NCBI GenBank assembly: GCA_015060625.1 | Contig: SUYC01000020.1 | Coordinates: 1-61,144, forward strand | Direction: 5' to 3' | DNA from: Xylanibacter ruminicola | GTDB taxonomy: Bacteria; Bacteroidota; Bacteroidia; Bacteroidales; Bacteroidaceae | DNA length: 61,144 nt | In this document: one piece after another, positions 46,289 to 54,151 of the stretch | Layout: every line of letters begins with the position of its first letter | Position numbering within the stretch: position 1 is the stretch's first letter | The notes under the pieces: generated by a model | Told to the model about the DNA's origin: nothing | The model's database searches: none | Seen by the model: the letters and a program-made list of their open reading frames with translations, nothing else | Position numbers and translations under genes: made by a program

Positions 46289-49200
46289 CTAAAAGTTAAT
46301 GTCGATACCGAACATCACAGATCGGTTCATTGGATATTTCAAACCATCATTGGTACCCAATTCAGGATCCCACAGCTTGAACGACGAGAGGCAGAACAGG
46401 TTATTGCCACTGACATACACACGACAACTCTTCACATAGAAACTCTGCAACCAAGACTTGGGCAAGGTATAACCAACCTCAAGAGTCTTACAACGCAGGA
46501 AGCTCATATCTTTCTTCCACCAGGTAGAACGACGGTAGTTGTTCACGTTAGGACCATAGGTCAGACGGGGCCAGAAGGCATATGGATCCTGATTGGTCTC
46601 TGTCCAGCGATCGTCGAGATTATAACTGTAGGCGTTACCCTCCGTAGTAGTACCACCACCAGGCAGGAAGTAAGGCTGATTACCAATCACACGATACATA
46701 TCACCTGTGCCTTGGAAGAAGAAATTGAAATCGAAGTTCTTGTAGCTAATCACACCACCGAAACCATACACGATGCGTGGGTCTTCAGTACCACCAATGT
46801 AACCTTCGTCGGCCTCGGTAATAGCACCATCACCATCCACATCTACATACTTAATGTCGCCAGGATGCAGAATGGCAGCACCCACACCATCCTGTGTAGG
46901 AATACCATCCTTTAAGGTTCCGTCGGCATTAAAGTCGTCGTAGGTGAATAAGCGCTCAGCAACCAATCCCCACAACTCGTTCATTGAACGACCTGTAGCC
47001 GAACGATGGGTTCCCTTCAATGCTTCGGGCTCGTCTTTCTCATCTACACGGTTCTTGGCATAAGTAAAGTTACCATAGGCCGAAGTGAACAGGTCCTTGT
47101 TCCACTGCTTGTGGAAATTGAGTGTCACCTCTAAACCTTTGTTAGACACCTGACCGAAGTTGGCCCAAGGAGCCTTCACGAAACCGGTCTGAGTGGGAAT
47201 GATGCTACGCTCCATAAAGATATTCTTACGCTTCTCACTGAAGATATCCACATTCAGGTCGAGCATATTCCACAAACCGACCTCGATACCAAGGTTCTTC
47301 TTGGTCACGGTCTCCCAAGTCAGGTTATCAACACCAATCTCACCTTCGGTGATACCCTTGACACCATCGCGATCATAGTTCTTCTGACCATTGGTTCCCC
47401 AAATATAGCCCTCCTCGTTGGTGAAAAGTGTGCCCAGATAGGCAAAACGGCGACCACCAATATTATCATCACCGGCCTGACCAATGCTGGCACGGAACTT
47501 GATCTTATGGAAGATAGGTTTCAGTTTCTCCATAAAGTGCTCCTCACTGAGCAACCATCCGATAGCAAAAGAGGGGAAGAAACCAAAACGCTTACCCTTG
47601 GCAAAGTTCTCAGAACCGTTGTAACCGAAGTTGAACTCAGCCACATAGCGGTTGTCATAGGTGGCCGACAGGCGACCAGCGATACCCTGCTTGCGATAGT
47701 CCTGGATGCTACCATCATCATAGGCCTGCTGATTGTAGAGCAACATGGCATCCACATCGGTTTTACCAAAACGATGGTTATACATCAGGTCGGTCTCGAA
47801 ATACACGCGGGTATTACCATATTCATTGCCCTGCTCGTTGCCCAGCGATTCATCGCCAGCTTCATGCTGCGAGTAAATCAGGTTACCCTCTTCATCACGT
47901 CCAGTAGCGGGGAATACGGTACTTGGTTTAGCCGTACGACTACGACGGCTACGGTTCCAGCGGTCGAAACTAAACAGACCCTTAGCCTTCAATCCTGGCA
48001 GAATCATCTTCAAATCCTGCTCAACACTGAACAGAGTCTGAATTTTACTTGAAGTAATGAAGTCGTAACCTTGCTGAGTGACCGTACGCCAGGGGTTAGC
48101 ACGATACGAAATCACAGGGATAGCACCATCACTATAACGGGCTGGATGCACGAAAGGCAAGGTACGGAAAGCCTCACCAAACGCATCATTGGTATTGCAA
48201 CGCTGCTTCTTGAATCGGTTCAGATAACCACCGATATTCACACGGAGCATGGTGGTCTTGGTCACGTCCATATCAATGTTGGTGCGCAGGTTATACTGCT
48301 GGTTGTTAGTTGCATTATCGAAAACCAGACTCTTGTCCTGTTCCAACAAACCTGTCTCCTTAAAATATGAGGTCACAATCGAGTAGCGCAGGAAGTCTGA
48401 TCCACCGCTTACCTCCAGATTACCACGAGTAGTATAGGCATAATCCTTTGTAATGGCATCAACCCAGTTCACATCAGGATAAAGGTCGGGATCATAGCCA
48501 GAGCGGGTACGGTCAATCTGCTGCTGTGTAAAAGGCTGAGCCACCCTGTCCTGAGCAGCCAACTCGTTGAGCAGCGACATATAGTCGGGCGCATTCAGGA
48601 ACTTTGGCAACTGAGTGGGCTGATTGATAGCGTGTTCCACATGGAAACTCACCTGAGGTGCTCCTATCTTACCACGCTTGGTGGTAATCACGATCACGCC
48701 GTTAGCACCTCGGACACCATACATGGCCGACGCCGAAGCATCTTTCAATATAGAAAACGACTCAATTTCAGCAACATCTACGTTATCCAAGTCGCGCTCC
48801 ACACCATCAACCAAAATCAATGGGTTGTTGCTACCAGAGAAGGTAGAGATACCTCGAATCCAGAAGTTTGAGTCATCATAGCCAGGCTCACCTGAGCGTT
48901 GAATACCAATAACACCACTCAGCTTACCAGCCAGATTATTAGATAAGGTACGCGTAGAACCGAACTGCAGTTCAGCAGGTTTGATCGTCTCGATAGCACC
49001 AATGATAGATGCTTTCTTCTGACTGGAATAACCGGTAACCACCACTTCAGTAAACTCGTTGGTTTCTTCCTCCAGCATCACATTCAGCAGGCGCGAACCG
49101 TTCACCTTGACCTGTTTGCTGGCAAAACCAATGTAATTAAACTCTAACGTGGTACCACTCTTAGCGGGCACGTTAATACGGAACATACCATCGGCATCGG

Positions 49201-49426
49201 TAATAGCACGGGTTTCCGTACCTACCAATGTAACGGTTACACCGATAAGCGGTTCTTTCTGCTTATCAGTAACAAGACCTGTCACCTGAGTGGTCTGTAC
49301 GCCTTGCGCCATAGCAACTGGAGCCGAAGGCAACAACGGTGCAGCCATCAGCATCGTCAGGCTGCAGAGCATCACAGAACTGGCAGGCAACCAGGAGTGA
49401 CAAATTTTGGTTAGTTGTTTCTTCAT
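46289..49426 (-). CDS. susC: SusC/RagA-family TonB-linked outer membrane transporter
   Basis: 1045 residues. Signal region about 1-40, then a carboxypeptidase-regulatory-like domain (TGLVTDKQKEPLIGVTVTLVGTE, about 50-130). A plug carries the SusC signatures SGVIGIQRSGEPGYDDSNFWIRG and ILKDASASAMYGVRGANGV. The large barrel ends MFGIDINF. It imports oligosaccharides with SusD. It has no N-terminal STN domain, so it is not coupled to an ECF sigma factor; control is more likely through the SusR-like protein. Confidence 0.94.
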   Translation of the reverse strand: MKKQLTKICHSWLPASSVMLCSLTMLMAAPLLPSAPVAMAQGVQTTQVTGLVTDKQKEPLIGVTVTLVGTETRAITDADGMFRINVPAKSGTTLEFNYIGFASKQVKVNGSRLLNVMLEEETNEFTEVVVTGYSSQKKASIIGAIETIKPAELQFGSTRTLSNNLAGKLSGVIGIQRSGEPGYDDSNFWIRGISTFSGSNNPLILVDGVERDLDNVDVAEIESFSILKDASASAMYGVRGANGVIVITTKRGKIGAPQVSFHVEHAINQPTQLPKFLNAPDYMSLLNELAAQDRVAQPFTQQQIDRTRSGYDPDLYPDVNWVDAITKDYAYTTRGNLEVSGGSDFLRYSIVTSYFKETGLLEQDKSLVFDNATNNQQYNLRTNIDMDVTKTTMLRVNIGGYLNRFKKQRCNTNDAFGEAFRTLPFVHPARYSDGAIPVISYRANPWRTVTQQGYDFITSSKIQTLFSVEQDLKMILPGLKAKGLFSFDRWNRSRRSRTAKPSTVFPATGRDEEGNLIYSQHEAGDESLGNEQGNEYGNTRVYFETDLMYNHRFGKTDVDAMLLYNQQAYDDGSIQDYRKQGIAGRLSATYDNRYVAEFNFGYNGSENFAKGKRFGFFPSFAIGWLLSEEHFMEKLKPIFHKIKFRASIGQAGDDNIGGRRFAYLGTLFTNEEGYIWGTNGQKNYDRDGVKGITEGEIGVDNLTWETVTKKNLGIEVGLWNMLDLNVDIFSEKRKNIFMERSIIPTQTGFVKAPWANFGQVSNKGLEVTLNFHKQWNKDLFTSAYGNFTYAKNRVDEKDEPEALKGTHRSATGRSMNELWGLVAERLFTYDDFNADGTLKDGIPTQDGVGAAILHPGDIKYVDVDGDGAITEADEGYIGGTEDPRIVYGFGGVISYKNFDFNFFFQGTGDMYRVIGNQPYFLPGGGTTTEGNAYSYNLDDRWTETNQDPYAFWPRLTYGPNVNNYRRSTWWKKDMSFLRCKTLEVGYTLPKSWLQSFYVKSCRVYVSGNNLFCLSSFKLWDPELGTNDGLKYPMNRSVMFGIDINF

Positions 49427-49474
49427 TTTTTTTTGTTAAATTGTTAATTTGTTAGCTTTGATTGATTTGCGGTG

Positions 49475-49482
49475 CAAAGTTA
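49475..49482 (-). promoter_or_regulatory. -7 box of the susC operon
   Basis: TAACTTTG on the minus strand, 48 bp before the susC ATG. The shared upstream element begins 76 bp further upstream. Confidence 0.75.
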
Positions 49483-49557
49483 ACCTCTTATATCCATTAT
49501 CCGCTAATAAAAAAGATTTGTATAAGGCTGTATAAGCAGTATTACAGAAAATACACC

Positions 49558-49613
49558 CTGATTATCAAGCAGTTAACAATTCACAAACAACGTGTGTGTA
49601 TAACAGAAATATA
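49558..49613. promoter_or_regulatory. Two-part upstream element of the susC operon (copy B)
   Basis: CTGATTATCA and, 40 bp from start to start, GTATAACAGAAATAT. Matches copy A upstream of the GH31 operon in sequence, spacing and distance to the -7 box. GTATAA strings recur at about 49520 and 49530. Confidence 0.65.
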
Positions 49614-49614
49614 A

Positions 49615-49660
49615 AATGAGCAACATGACAAATCACATAGATTATGTCATGTTGCTCATT
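49615..49660 (-). terminator. Terminator downstream of yqeY
   Basis: A perfect 16-bp stem (AATGAGCAACATGACA and complement) with a 14-base loop that can pair AATC/GATT inside. On the minus strand it is followed by TTTTATATTT. It lies about 150 bp after the yqeY stop and also separates that gene from the susC promoter region. Confidence 0.85.
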
Positions 49661-49701
49661 AAAATAGACGTCTAAGGTTAGAGTTTCGTCGTTTTAACCA
49701 A

Positions 49702-49722
49702 TTAATACTCATCCTCGTTGAA
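49702..49722. repeat. 21-bp direct repeat, left copy
   Basis: TTAATACTCATCCTCGTTGA plus one more A. It is identical to 59592-59612, where it forms the last six codons and stop of the DUF2795 gene. Here it overlaps the end of a beta-barrel gene remnant. The two copies enclose the AT-rich accessory zone. Confidence 0.8.
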
Positions 49723-49780
49723 GTTTAAAGCTCATACTGAGTACCAGCGAGTTACGGTATCCTGTGTCATTATTGTGCCA
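49709..49780 (-). pseudogene. Remnant of an outer membrane beta-barrel gene (C-terminus only)
   Basis: A 23-codon open stretch ending in TGA encodes WHNNDTGYRNSLVLSMSFKL and QRG. This reads like the final strands of a TonB-receptor-type or beta-barrel protein (RNSLVLSMSFKL). A TAG stop precedes it and there is no start codon, so only the tail is present. Confidence 0.45.
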
Positions 49781-49805
49781 CTAATTCCAGACATAGAATC
49801 AAAGC

Positions 49806-50255
49806 TTATGCCAGGAGTTTCTTTACAATCTCAGAGATGACTCGTCCATCAGCCTTTCCTGCCAACTGCTTGCTGGCTGTGCCCATTACCTTTCCCATCT
49901 CCTTCATGCTTGTGGCTCCCACTTCAGCAATAATCTTCTTCACCTCTGCCTCAATCTCCTCTTGGGAAAGTTGTTTCGGCAGATAACTCTCCAATACTTC
50001 TACCTGTGCCAATTCAGCATCAGCCAAGTCCTGACGTCCTGCTTGTGTGTAAGTCATCGCCGTTTCCTTGCCCTGCTTGGCAAGTTTTGAGATAATCTTC
50101 AATGCATCAGCATCAGTCAATGTGTCGTTGGCTCCAGGAGCAGTCTTTGCTTCCAGGAACACTTTCTTAATGTTGCGGAGCGTCTCCAGGCGCACCTTGT
50201 CGCGAGCCTTCATCGCAGACTTGATGTCCTCGCTAATCTGATCGAATAATGCCAT
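49806..50255 (-). CDS. yqeY: GatB/YqeY domain protein
   Basis: 149 residues: MALFDQISEDIKSAMKARDK, LETLRNIKKVFLEAKTAPG, VEVLESYLPKQLSQEEIEAEVKKIIAEVGA, MGKVMGTASKQLAGKADGRV. This is the tRNA-binding helical YqeY domain also found at the end of GatB. The cellular role of stand-alone YqeY is not settled. The ATG at 50255 follows a -7 box, ruling out the earlier in-frame start. Confidence 0.93.
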   Translation of the reverse strand: MALFDQISEDIKSAMKARDKVRLETLRNIKKVFLEAKTAPGANDTLTDADALKIISKLAKQGKETAMTYTQAGRQDLADAELAQVEVLESYLPKQLSQEEIEAEVKKIIAEVGATSMKEMGKVMGTASKQLAGKADGRVISEIVKKLLA

Positions 50256-50296
50256 AATATCGTTATTTTTATCAATCAATATATTTCTTGGTGATG

Positions 50297-50304
50297 CAAA
50301 ATTA
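50297..50304 (-). promoter_or_regulatory. -7 box for yqeY
   Basis: TAATTTTG on the minus strand, 41 bp before the ATG. Confidence 0.6.
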
Positions 50305-50349
50305 ATCATTTTCCATCTGAACGACTCACACTTCTCTAAAGTTTTAGTT

Positions 50350-50478
50350 TTATTTAGCGATTAAACAATCGATGTGCTTTCCTATAGGTGGATTCTCTCT
50401 GGGTTCTGCATGTTTCACTTCTCCTGCAAATAGTTCCTCAGCTTTCAGCAGATAGTTTTCAAAGTGTTCGTCCTTGAG
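50350..50478 (-). pseudogene. Orphan coding fragment without a start
   Basis: 42 codons encode LKDEHFENYLLKAEELFAGE, then VKHAEPRENPPIGKHIDCLIAK, and a TAA stop. A stop codon stands immediately upstream in frame and there is no ATG. The amino-acid make-up looks like real protein, so it is probably the tail of a lost gene. The family is not recognised. Confidence 0.4.
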
Positions 50479-50500
50479 TTAAATTTTTGCTGTATCATAA

Positions 50501-51313
50501 TTAAAATATAATTCCATTTTTTTCTTTGAAATCAATACATCTATCAGCAATTTCTTTTATTAATTCATTTGAAACCATTGATAATTGATTAGTATGTATC
50601 AAAAGCTTAGGAGTGTTTGTTGCAGAATAGTGAATATTATACCAGTTTTTTCCTACCACACATGTCCGTTGGTTCCATCGTGTATGGAAAAGGGCTTGTA
50701 TATCAATGCCGTGTTCTCTAGGATAATGCCCTACTGCCAAAATAACAATTGGAAATCTCTGATAAAATGGATGACACAGCAAACCCTTTCTCTTTGTAAT
50801 AGAGTTTAAGCGATCCTCATGGGCAACAAGAAAACTATATTTCTCATTTGCTGTACTAAGCTCAGTTGAAAAACAATGCTCATGATAGTTTATAATTTTA
50901 GAATGGATATTTACTTTACCATAGCGTATTATATCCCATATTTTTTGGTACTGATACCATGTTTTAGAAGTTCCGCCTTCTCCTCGAATTGGGATGATTT
51001 TGCCATCTACTATTTTTTCTTTATATACCAAGAATTTTTGGCCTTTATACGGGTATAGAGGGCTATATTCATAACCTATTTCATCCATTGACAATACTTT
51101 ATCAATTCCAACGCCGTTTCGAAGATTGACTTCCCATTGTTCATAATTGTTTATGATTTCTTGCAGCCTTTGTTCTTTCTTTTCTTCAGGAATAGCAGGC
51201 TCTTTCCCAATAATCAAGATATTCGATGCAGGGTTACCAACACCAATAAATTCACCTGCATAATTGTTTTTTGCCTCATTAATCAGGCTCTCAAACTCTT
51301 TTGGATATTTCAT
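50501..51313 (-). CDS. Uracil-DNA glycosylase-fold-like protein (copy 1)
   Basis: 270 residues from the ATG at 51313 (MKYPKEFESLINEAK); an earlier ATG lies upstream of the -7 box. It has the strand-loop GNPASNILIIGKEP (26-39), a core strand FPIVILAVGHYP (187-198) and LLIHTNQLS (237-245). These sit where motif 1, the middle strand and the His-containing motif of uracil-DNA glycosylase superfamily proteins fall. The classical catalytic Asp/Asn after the first motif is not obvious (KEPAI instead of a GxDPY or GEAPG form). AT-rich; function unproven. A paralogue is encoded just upstream. Confidence 0.5.
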   Translation of the reverse strand: MKYPKEFESLINEAKNNYAGEFIGVGNPASNILIIGKEPAIPEEKKEQRLQEIINNYEQWEVNLRNGVGIDKVLSMDEIGYEYSPLYPYKGQKFLVYKEKIVDGKIIPIRGEGGTSKTWYQYQKIWDIIRYGKVNIHSKIINYHEHCFSTELSTANEKYSFLVAHEDRLNSITKRKGLLCHPFYQRFPIVILAVGHYPREHGIDIQALFHTRWNQRTCVVGKNWYNIHYSATNTPKLLIHTNQLSMVSNELIKEIADRCIDFKEKNGIIF

Positions 51314-51333
51314 GTTATTTGTACATTCGCTTG

Positions 51334-51341
51334 CAAATATA
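51334..51341 (-). promoter_or_regulatory. -7 box for glycosylase-like copy 1
   Basis: TATATTTG on the minus strand, 20 bp before the ATG at 51313. It decides the start of this gene. Confidence 0.6.
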
Positions 51342-51371
51342 GTGATTATTTTAGACATAACAAATCATTTT

Positions 51372-51887
51372 TCAAAAAATAAGTACCATATCACGCAAGA
51401 ACCAATTCAATAGCAATTTATTGCTACAGAATACAGCTCTAGAAACTATATCTAATGGGTAGGTGCAGAGCATCACTCTTTCAATCATTGTGTCCTGTGA
51501 AAAAGCTTGTGCTACAAACATTCGCTGCAAATTATCCTCAACAGTACATTCAGAAATCCATTTCATTCCAAACAACTTGGCTGGGTCATGTTCCTGCAAA
51601 TGGCTTCCAACAGGGAACACATATTGAATAACTGAAAAACGCTCAAAAAAGGTATCCTTCAGCAATTCTTCGTCATACACCACGTAATAGCAATAAGTGA
51701 GAACATCCATGTACTTACCTTTCGGACCAGGGAAATCTCCAAATAGTCTTTTTAGATACTTGAAATCTACATCCTTGTTTCTTTCTTTTTGCGTGACAAC
51801 CAGAATTTTCGCATTAGGATTGCCATAACCAACATTCTTATTGGGGAACCTTTCACCCAATCTTTTAAGTTCATCATGATTTGCCAT
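51372..51887 (-). CDS. Uracil-DNA glycosylase-fold-like protein (copy 2, divergent)
   Basis: 171 residues. It shares with copy 1 the motif GNPNAKILVV (22-31, then TQKE), a core FERFSVIQYVFPVGSHLQEHD (81-101), LFGMKW, and a C-terminal LCTYPLDIVS (140-149) in the place of LLIHTNQLS. It is shorter and the third-motif His is missing, so it may be catalytically dead or a structural partner. The relationship to the glycosylase superfamily is by motif comparison with its neighbour, not by search. It has its own -7 box and lies 66 bp downstream of the WYL gene. Confidence 0.42.
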   Translation of the reverse strand: MANHDELKRLGERFPNKNVGYGNPNAKILVVTQKERNKDVDFKYLKRLFGDFPGPKGKYMDVLTYCYYVVYDEELLKDTFFERFSVIQYVFPVGSHLQEHDPAKLFGMKWISECTVEDNLQRMFVAQAFSQDTMIERVMLCTYPLDIVSRAVFCSNKLLLNWFLRDMVLIF

Positions 51888-51906
51888 AACTCTTTCATTT
51901 TTTGCG

Positions 51907-51914
51907 CAAAGTTA
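51907..51914 (-). promoter_or_regulatory. -7 box for glycosylase-like copy 2
   Basis: TAACTTTG on the minus strand, 19 bp before the ATG at 51887. Confidence 0.65.
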
Positions 51915-51952
51915 TAGCACGAATATGCAACATGATTGCATATCAGAAGAAA

Positions 51953-52849
51953 TTATTTATAGAAATTGTGCATTTCTTGAATAATAGTCTTGATTTGATG
52001 ACGGAAAGAGTCTGGTGAGAGCACTTCCAGTTGGTTACCATGACTCAGAATCTCCTGAATAAAATCGTAGGTTGGTGCTATCTTATACTCGAAAATAGTA
52101 TAATCTGCATTTGACTCTATCTCACGCTGGCTATGATGCAAAGGAAGTGAACGCAGATAGTTTGGTTTCTCACGATAGGCCTTCAATCGTATAGTCATAG
52201 GCTTCTCATCGTGGAACACACCATAATAATCTGTGTAATAATCTTGGGGCGAGAAATCTTTGGGGTAGTTAAACTTGGAATCCAAAACTTCTATGTGCTT
52301 GATACGATCAAGTCCCAAACGGTGAATCTCTTTTCCTGGCAATACAAGTGCCATCACATACCAACGACGTTTGAACAATCTAATGAAATAAGGATTAACC
52401 TTTAGTCCCTGAATGGTATTGCCAAAGAAATCCTCATAATCTATCACTATTTGGCGATTATCACGCATCGCAGTCGTTATGATTTCGAGATAGTACCTTC
52501 CAGATGGCACATCCTCCAGCATTATTCTTTCACTTATATTTCGATTATCCATCAAAAGGTTGCTAACAGCAAAAGAATCGAGCAACCATTGGTTGATAGA
52601 ATCATTCTCCAGCGCATCAAGGTTACCTATATAATATAGGTTAGAACCCCTCTGGCACTCTATCACAACCCCAAACTGCATCAGTATCGCATTTCGATGA
52701 TTATGGAAAGTTCGCAATTTCAAAGGCTGGTGCAGATCATTGATATACGCTTCGTCCCATTTGCGGGCAATATCCTCAAACGAAATCTTGCCAGCATCAT
52801 AGATTGTGGAAATCAGCCACATATATTTTGCGTATAGTCTGTCTGTCAT
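51953..52849 (-). CDS. WYL-domain transcriptional regulator
   Basis: 298 residues. An N-terminal winged helix (1-75, LYAKYMWLISTIYDAGKISF..FHNHRNAILMQFGVVIECQ), a WYL domain (about 120-195, RQIVIDYEDFFGNTIQGLKVNPYFIRLFKRRWYVMAL) and a C-terminal WCX-like extension. WYL domains sense nucleic acids or nucleotides and often control defence or DNA-repair genes. Here it is encoded directly upstream of two glycosylase-like genes on the same strand. Confidence 0.88.
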   Translation of the reverse strand: MTDRLYAKYMWLISTIYDAGKISFEDIARKWDEAYINDLHQPLKLRTFHNHRNAILMQFGVVIECQRGSNLYYIGNLDALENDSINQWLLDSFAVSNLLMDNRNISERIMLEDVPSGRYYLEIITTAMRDNRQIVIDYEDFFGNTIQGLKVNPYFIRLFKRRWYVMALVLPGKEIHRLGLDRIKHIEVLDSKFNYPKDFSPQDYYTDYYGVFHDEKPMTIRLKAYREKPNYLRSLPLHHSQREIESNADYTIFEYKIAPTYDFIQEILSHGNQLEVLSPDSFRHQIKTIIQEMHNFYK

Positions 52850-52863
52850 AGGAATATATCAAA

Positions 52864-53391
52864 TTATTCGACCAATTTTATGAAATAGTCGTCCACCTCA
52901 TTACCACCTACTAGAATTAGTTTATTACCCTCGATGACAAACTGGACGGATATATTATCATAATATTGATGTTTGACATCGTTAAAAGTTACCTTGACTA
53001 AATCTATTATCTCATCTTTTGATTTATTTGGCAGTGGCTCTAGGAACGCACGGCTAATCTGAAATTTGTCTTTGTCGATTTCAATACCAGTTTCCAAATC
53101 ATTACCAATATATTTATTTCCATGCTTTTCGAGTTTTCCTTTTACATAAACTCGATAGTCGTATTCAATTCTTGCATGCCGATTTGGCCTTTTGGTCTCA
53201 TCGGTATATAACTCGTTCGCGTGTCCATACAATGACCTTTCAAAGGTCTTTCCTTCCCAATCAATAGAAATCTCATCACTTTCCGAACTGTCAGACGTCT
53301 TTATGGACTTGTAAGTTCCTGATACATTCTGTTGGCATGATGTAATGAATACACAAAATAGTAATAAGCCCAATAATCTAAGATACTTCAT
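52864..53391 (-). CDS. Predicted lipoprotein of unknown function
   Basis: 175 residues with a lipobox (FITSC, Cys19). The mature part is beta-rich with charged stretches (ISIDWEGKTFERSLYGHANE, IEIDKDKFQISRAFLEPLP). No family is recognised. The ATG overlaps the stop of the AAG-like gene by 4 bp (ATGA), so the two are translationally coupled. It is followed 15 bp later by the WYL gene on the same strand. Confidence 0.7.
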   Translation of the reverse strand: MKYLRLLGLLLFCVFITSCQQNVSGTYKSIKTSDSSESDEISIDWEGKTFERSLYGHANELYTDETKRPNRHARIEYDYRVYVKGKLEKHGNKYIGNDLETGIEIDKDKFQISRAFLEPLPNKSKDEIIDLVKVTFNDVKHQYYDNISVQFVIEGNKLILVGGNEVDDYFIKLVE

Positions 53392-54134
53392 GAGTTTTTG
53401 ATTTTTGCATTATACCCATTCAACCACTCGATAAAGTCGTTACGATAAAATCTATATGGTAGTTCTAAAAACGACTCGAAATCCTTTTCTGAATATTCGT
53501 TTTTATTCAAGTCTTCTATAAGTTCAGGAACATTTTTCCAATCTTCTTTTCTTCTTTTCTTCAACTCTTCAAATTTCGAATGTATTTTTTTTGATCTTTC
53601 TGCTTCTTTCAAAAAGAGTAATGGTATATATCTACAACAAGAGCCGACAGATATATTTTCTTTTTCTTCATTCTCTTCTATGTATGGAATATCTGCTCTG
53701 CTTATATCGTTATTTAAGGCATAAATATAATCAAACAATTCATCAACACATTTCATTGGACCGCAAATGTATTTTTTATCTCCTGATGTTTTAAAAATAC
53801 TGCGTATTAATATCCCACCATACATTAATGGCTGATTATCTTCTTTATCATCTGAGCCAAATGTAATATCAACTCCACTCATATGGAAGAACCACATACC
53901 AGGCTTTCTACCATTACGCGGATATGTAATTAGGTCTCTATGATTTGGTGAATAAAAATAGAACTCAATTTCTAAAAACCCATATGTATTATCTCCTTTT
54001 ACTATATGATAATTATGAAAGAGCTTATTTGCAATAACACTAAATACTTTTTTGATTTCAGTTTGTGTTGATTCTGCATTTAAGTACCTCAACAAGCTCT
54101 GCAAATCCTTTGTTTGATAATCTATTGCAGCCAT
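53388..54134 (-). CDS. Protein with alkyladenine DNA glycosylase (AAG/MPG)-like motifs
   Basis: 248 residues, no signal peptide. The order of motifs fits human AAG: FLEIEFY (53-59) against VETEAY with catalytic Glu and stacking Tyr (E57, Y59); H65 and RNG (73-75) against the AAH/PRN segment; MWFFHMSGVDITFG against the YVYxxYGM strand; GGILIRS (106-112) against CVLLRAL; CGPMKC (124-129) against SGPSKLC; NND (141-143); and LPYRFYRNDF against LRFYVRGSP. The match is by eye only. The helical segment at 175-225 is an extra insertion. AT-rich; operonic with the lipoprotein gene. Confidence 0.5.
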   Translation of the reverse strand: MAAIDYQTKDLQSLLRYLNAESTQTEIKKVFSVIANKLFHNYHIVKGDNTYGFLEIEFYFYSPNHRDLITYPRNGRKPGMWFFHMSGVDITFGSDDKEDNQPLMYGGILIRSIFKTSGDKKYICGPMKCVDELFDYIYALNNDISRADIPYIEENEEKENISVGSCCRYIPLLFLKEAERSKKIHSKFEELKKRRKEDWKNVPELIEDLNKNEYSEKDFESFLELPYRFYRNDFIEWLNGYNAKIKNS

Positions 54135-54151
54135 AATTCAAAAAAAATGTA

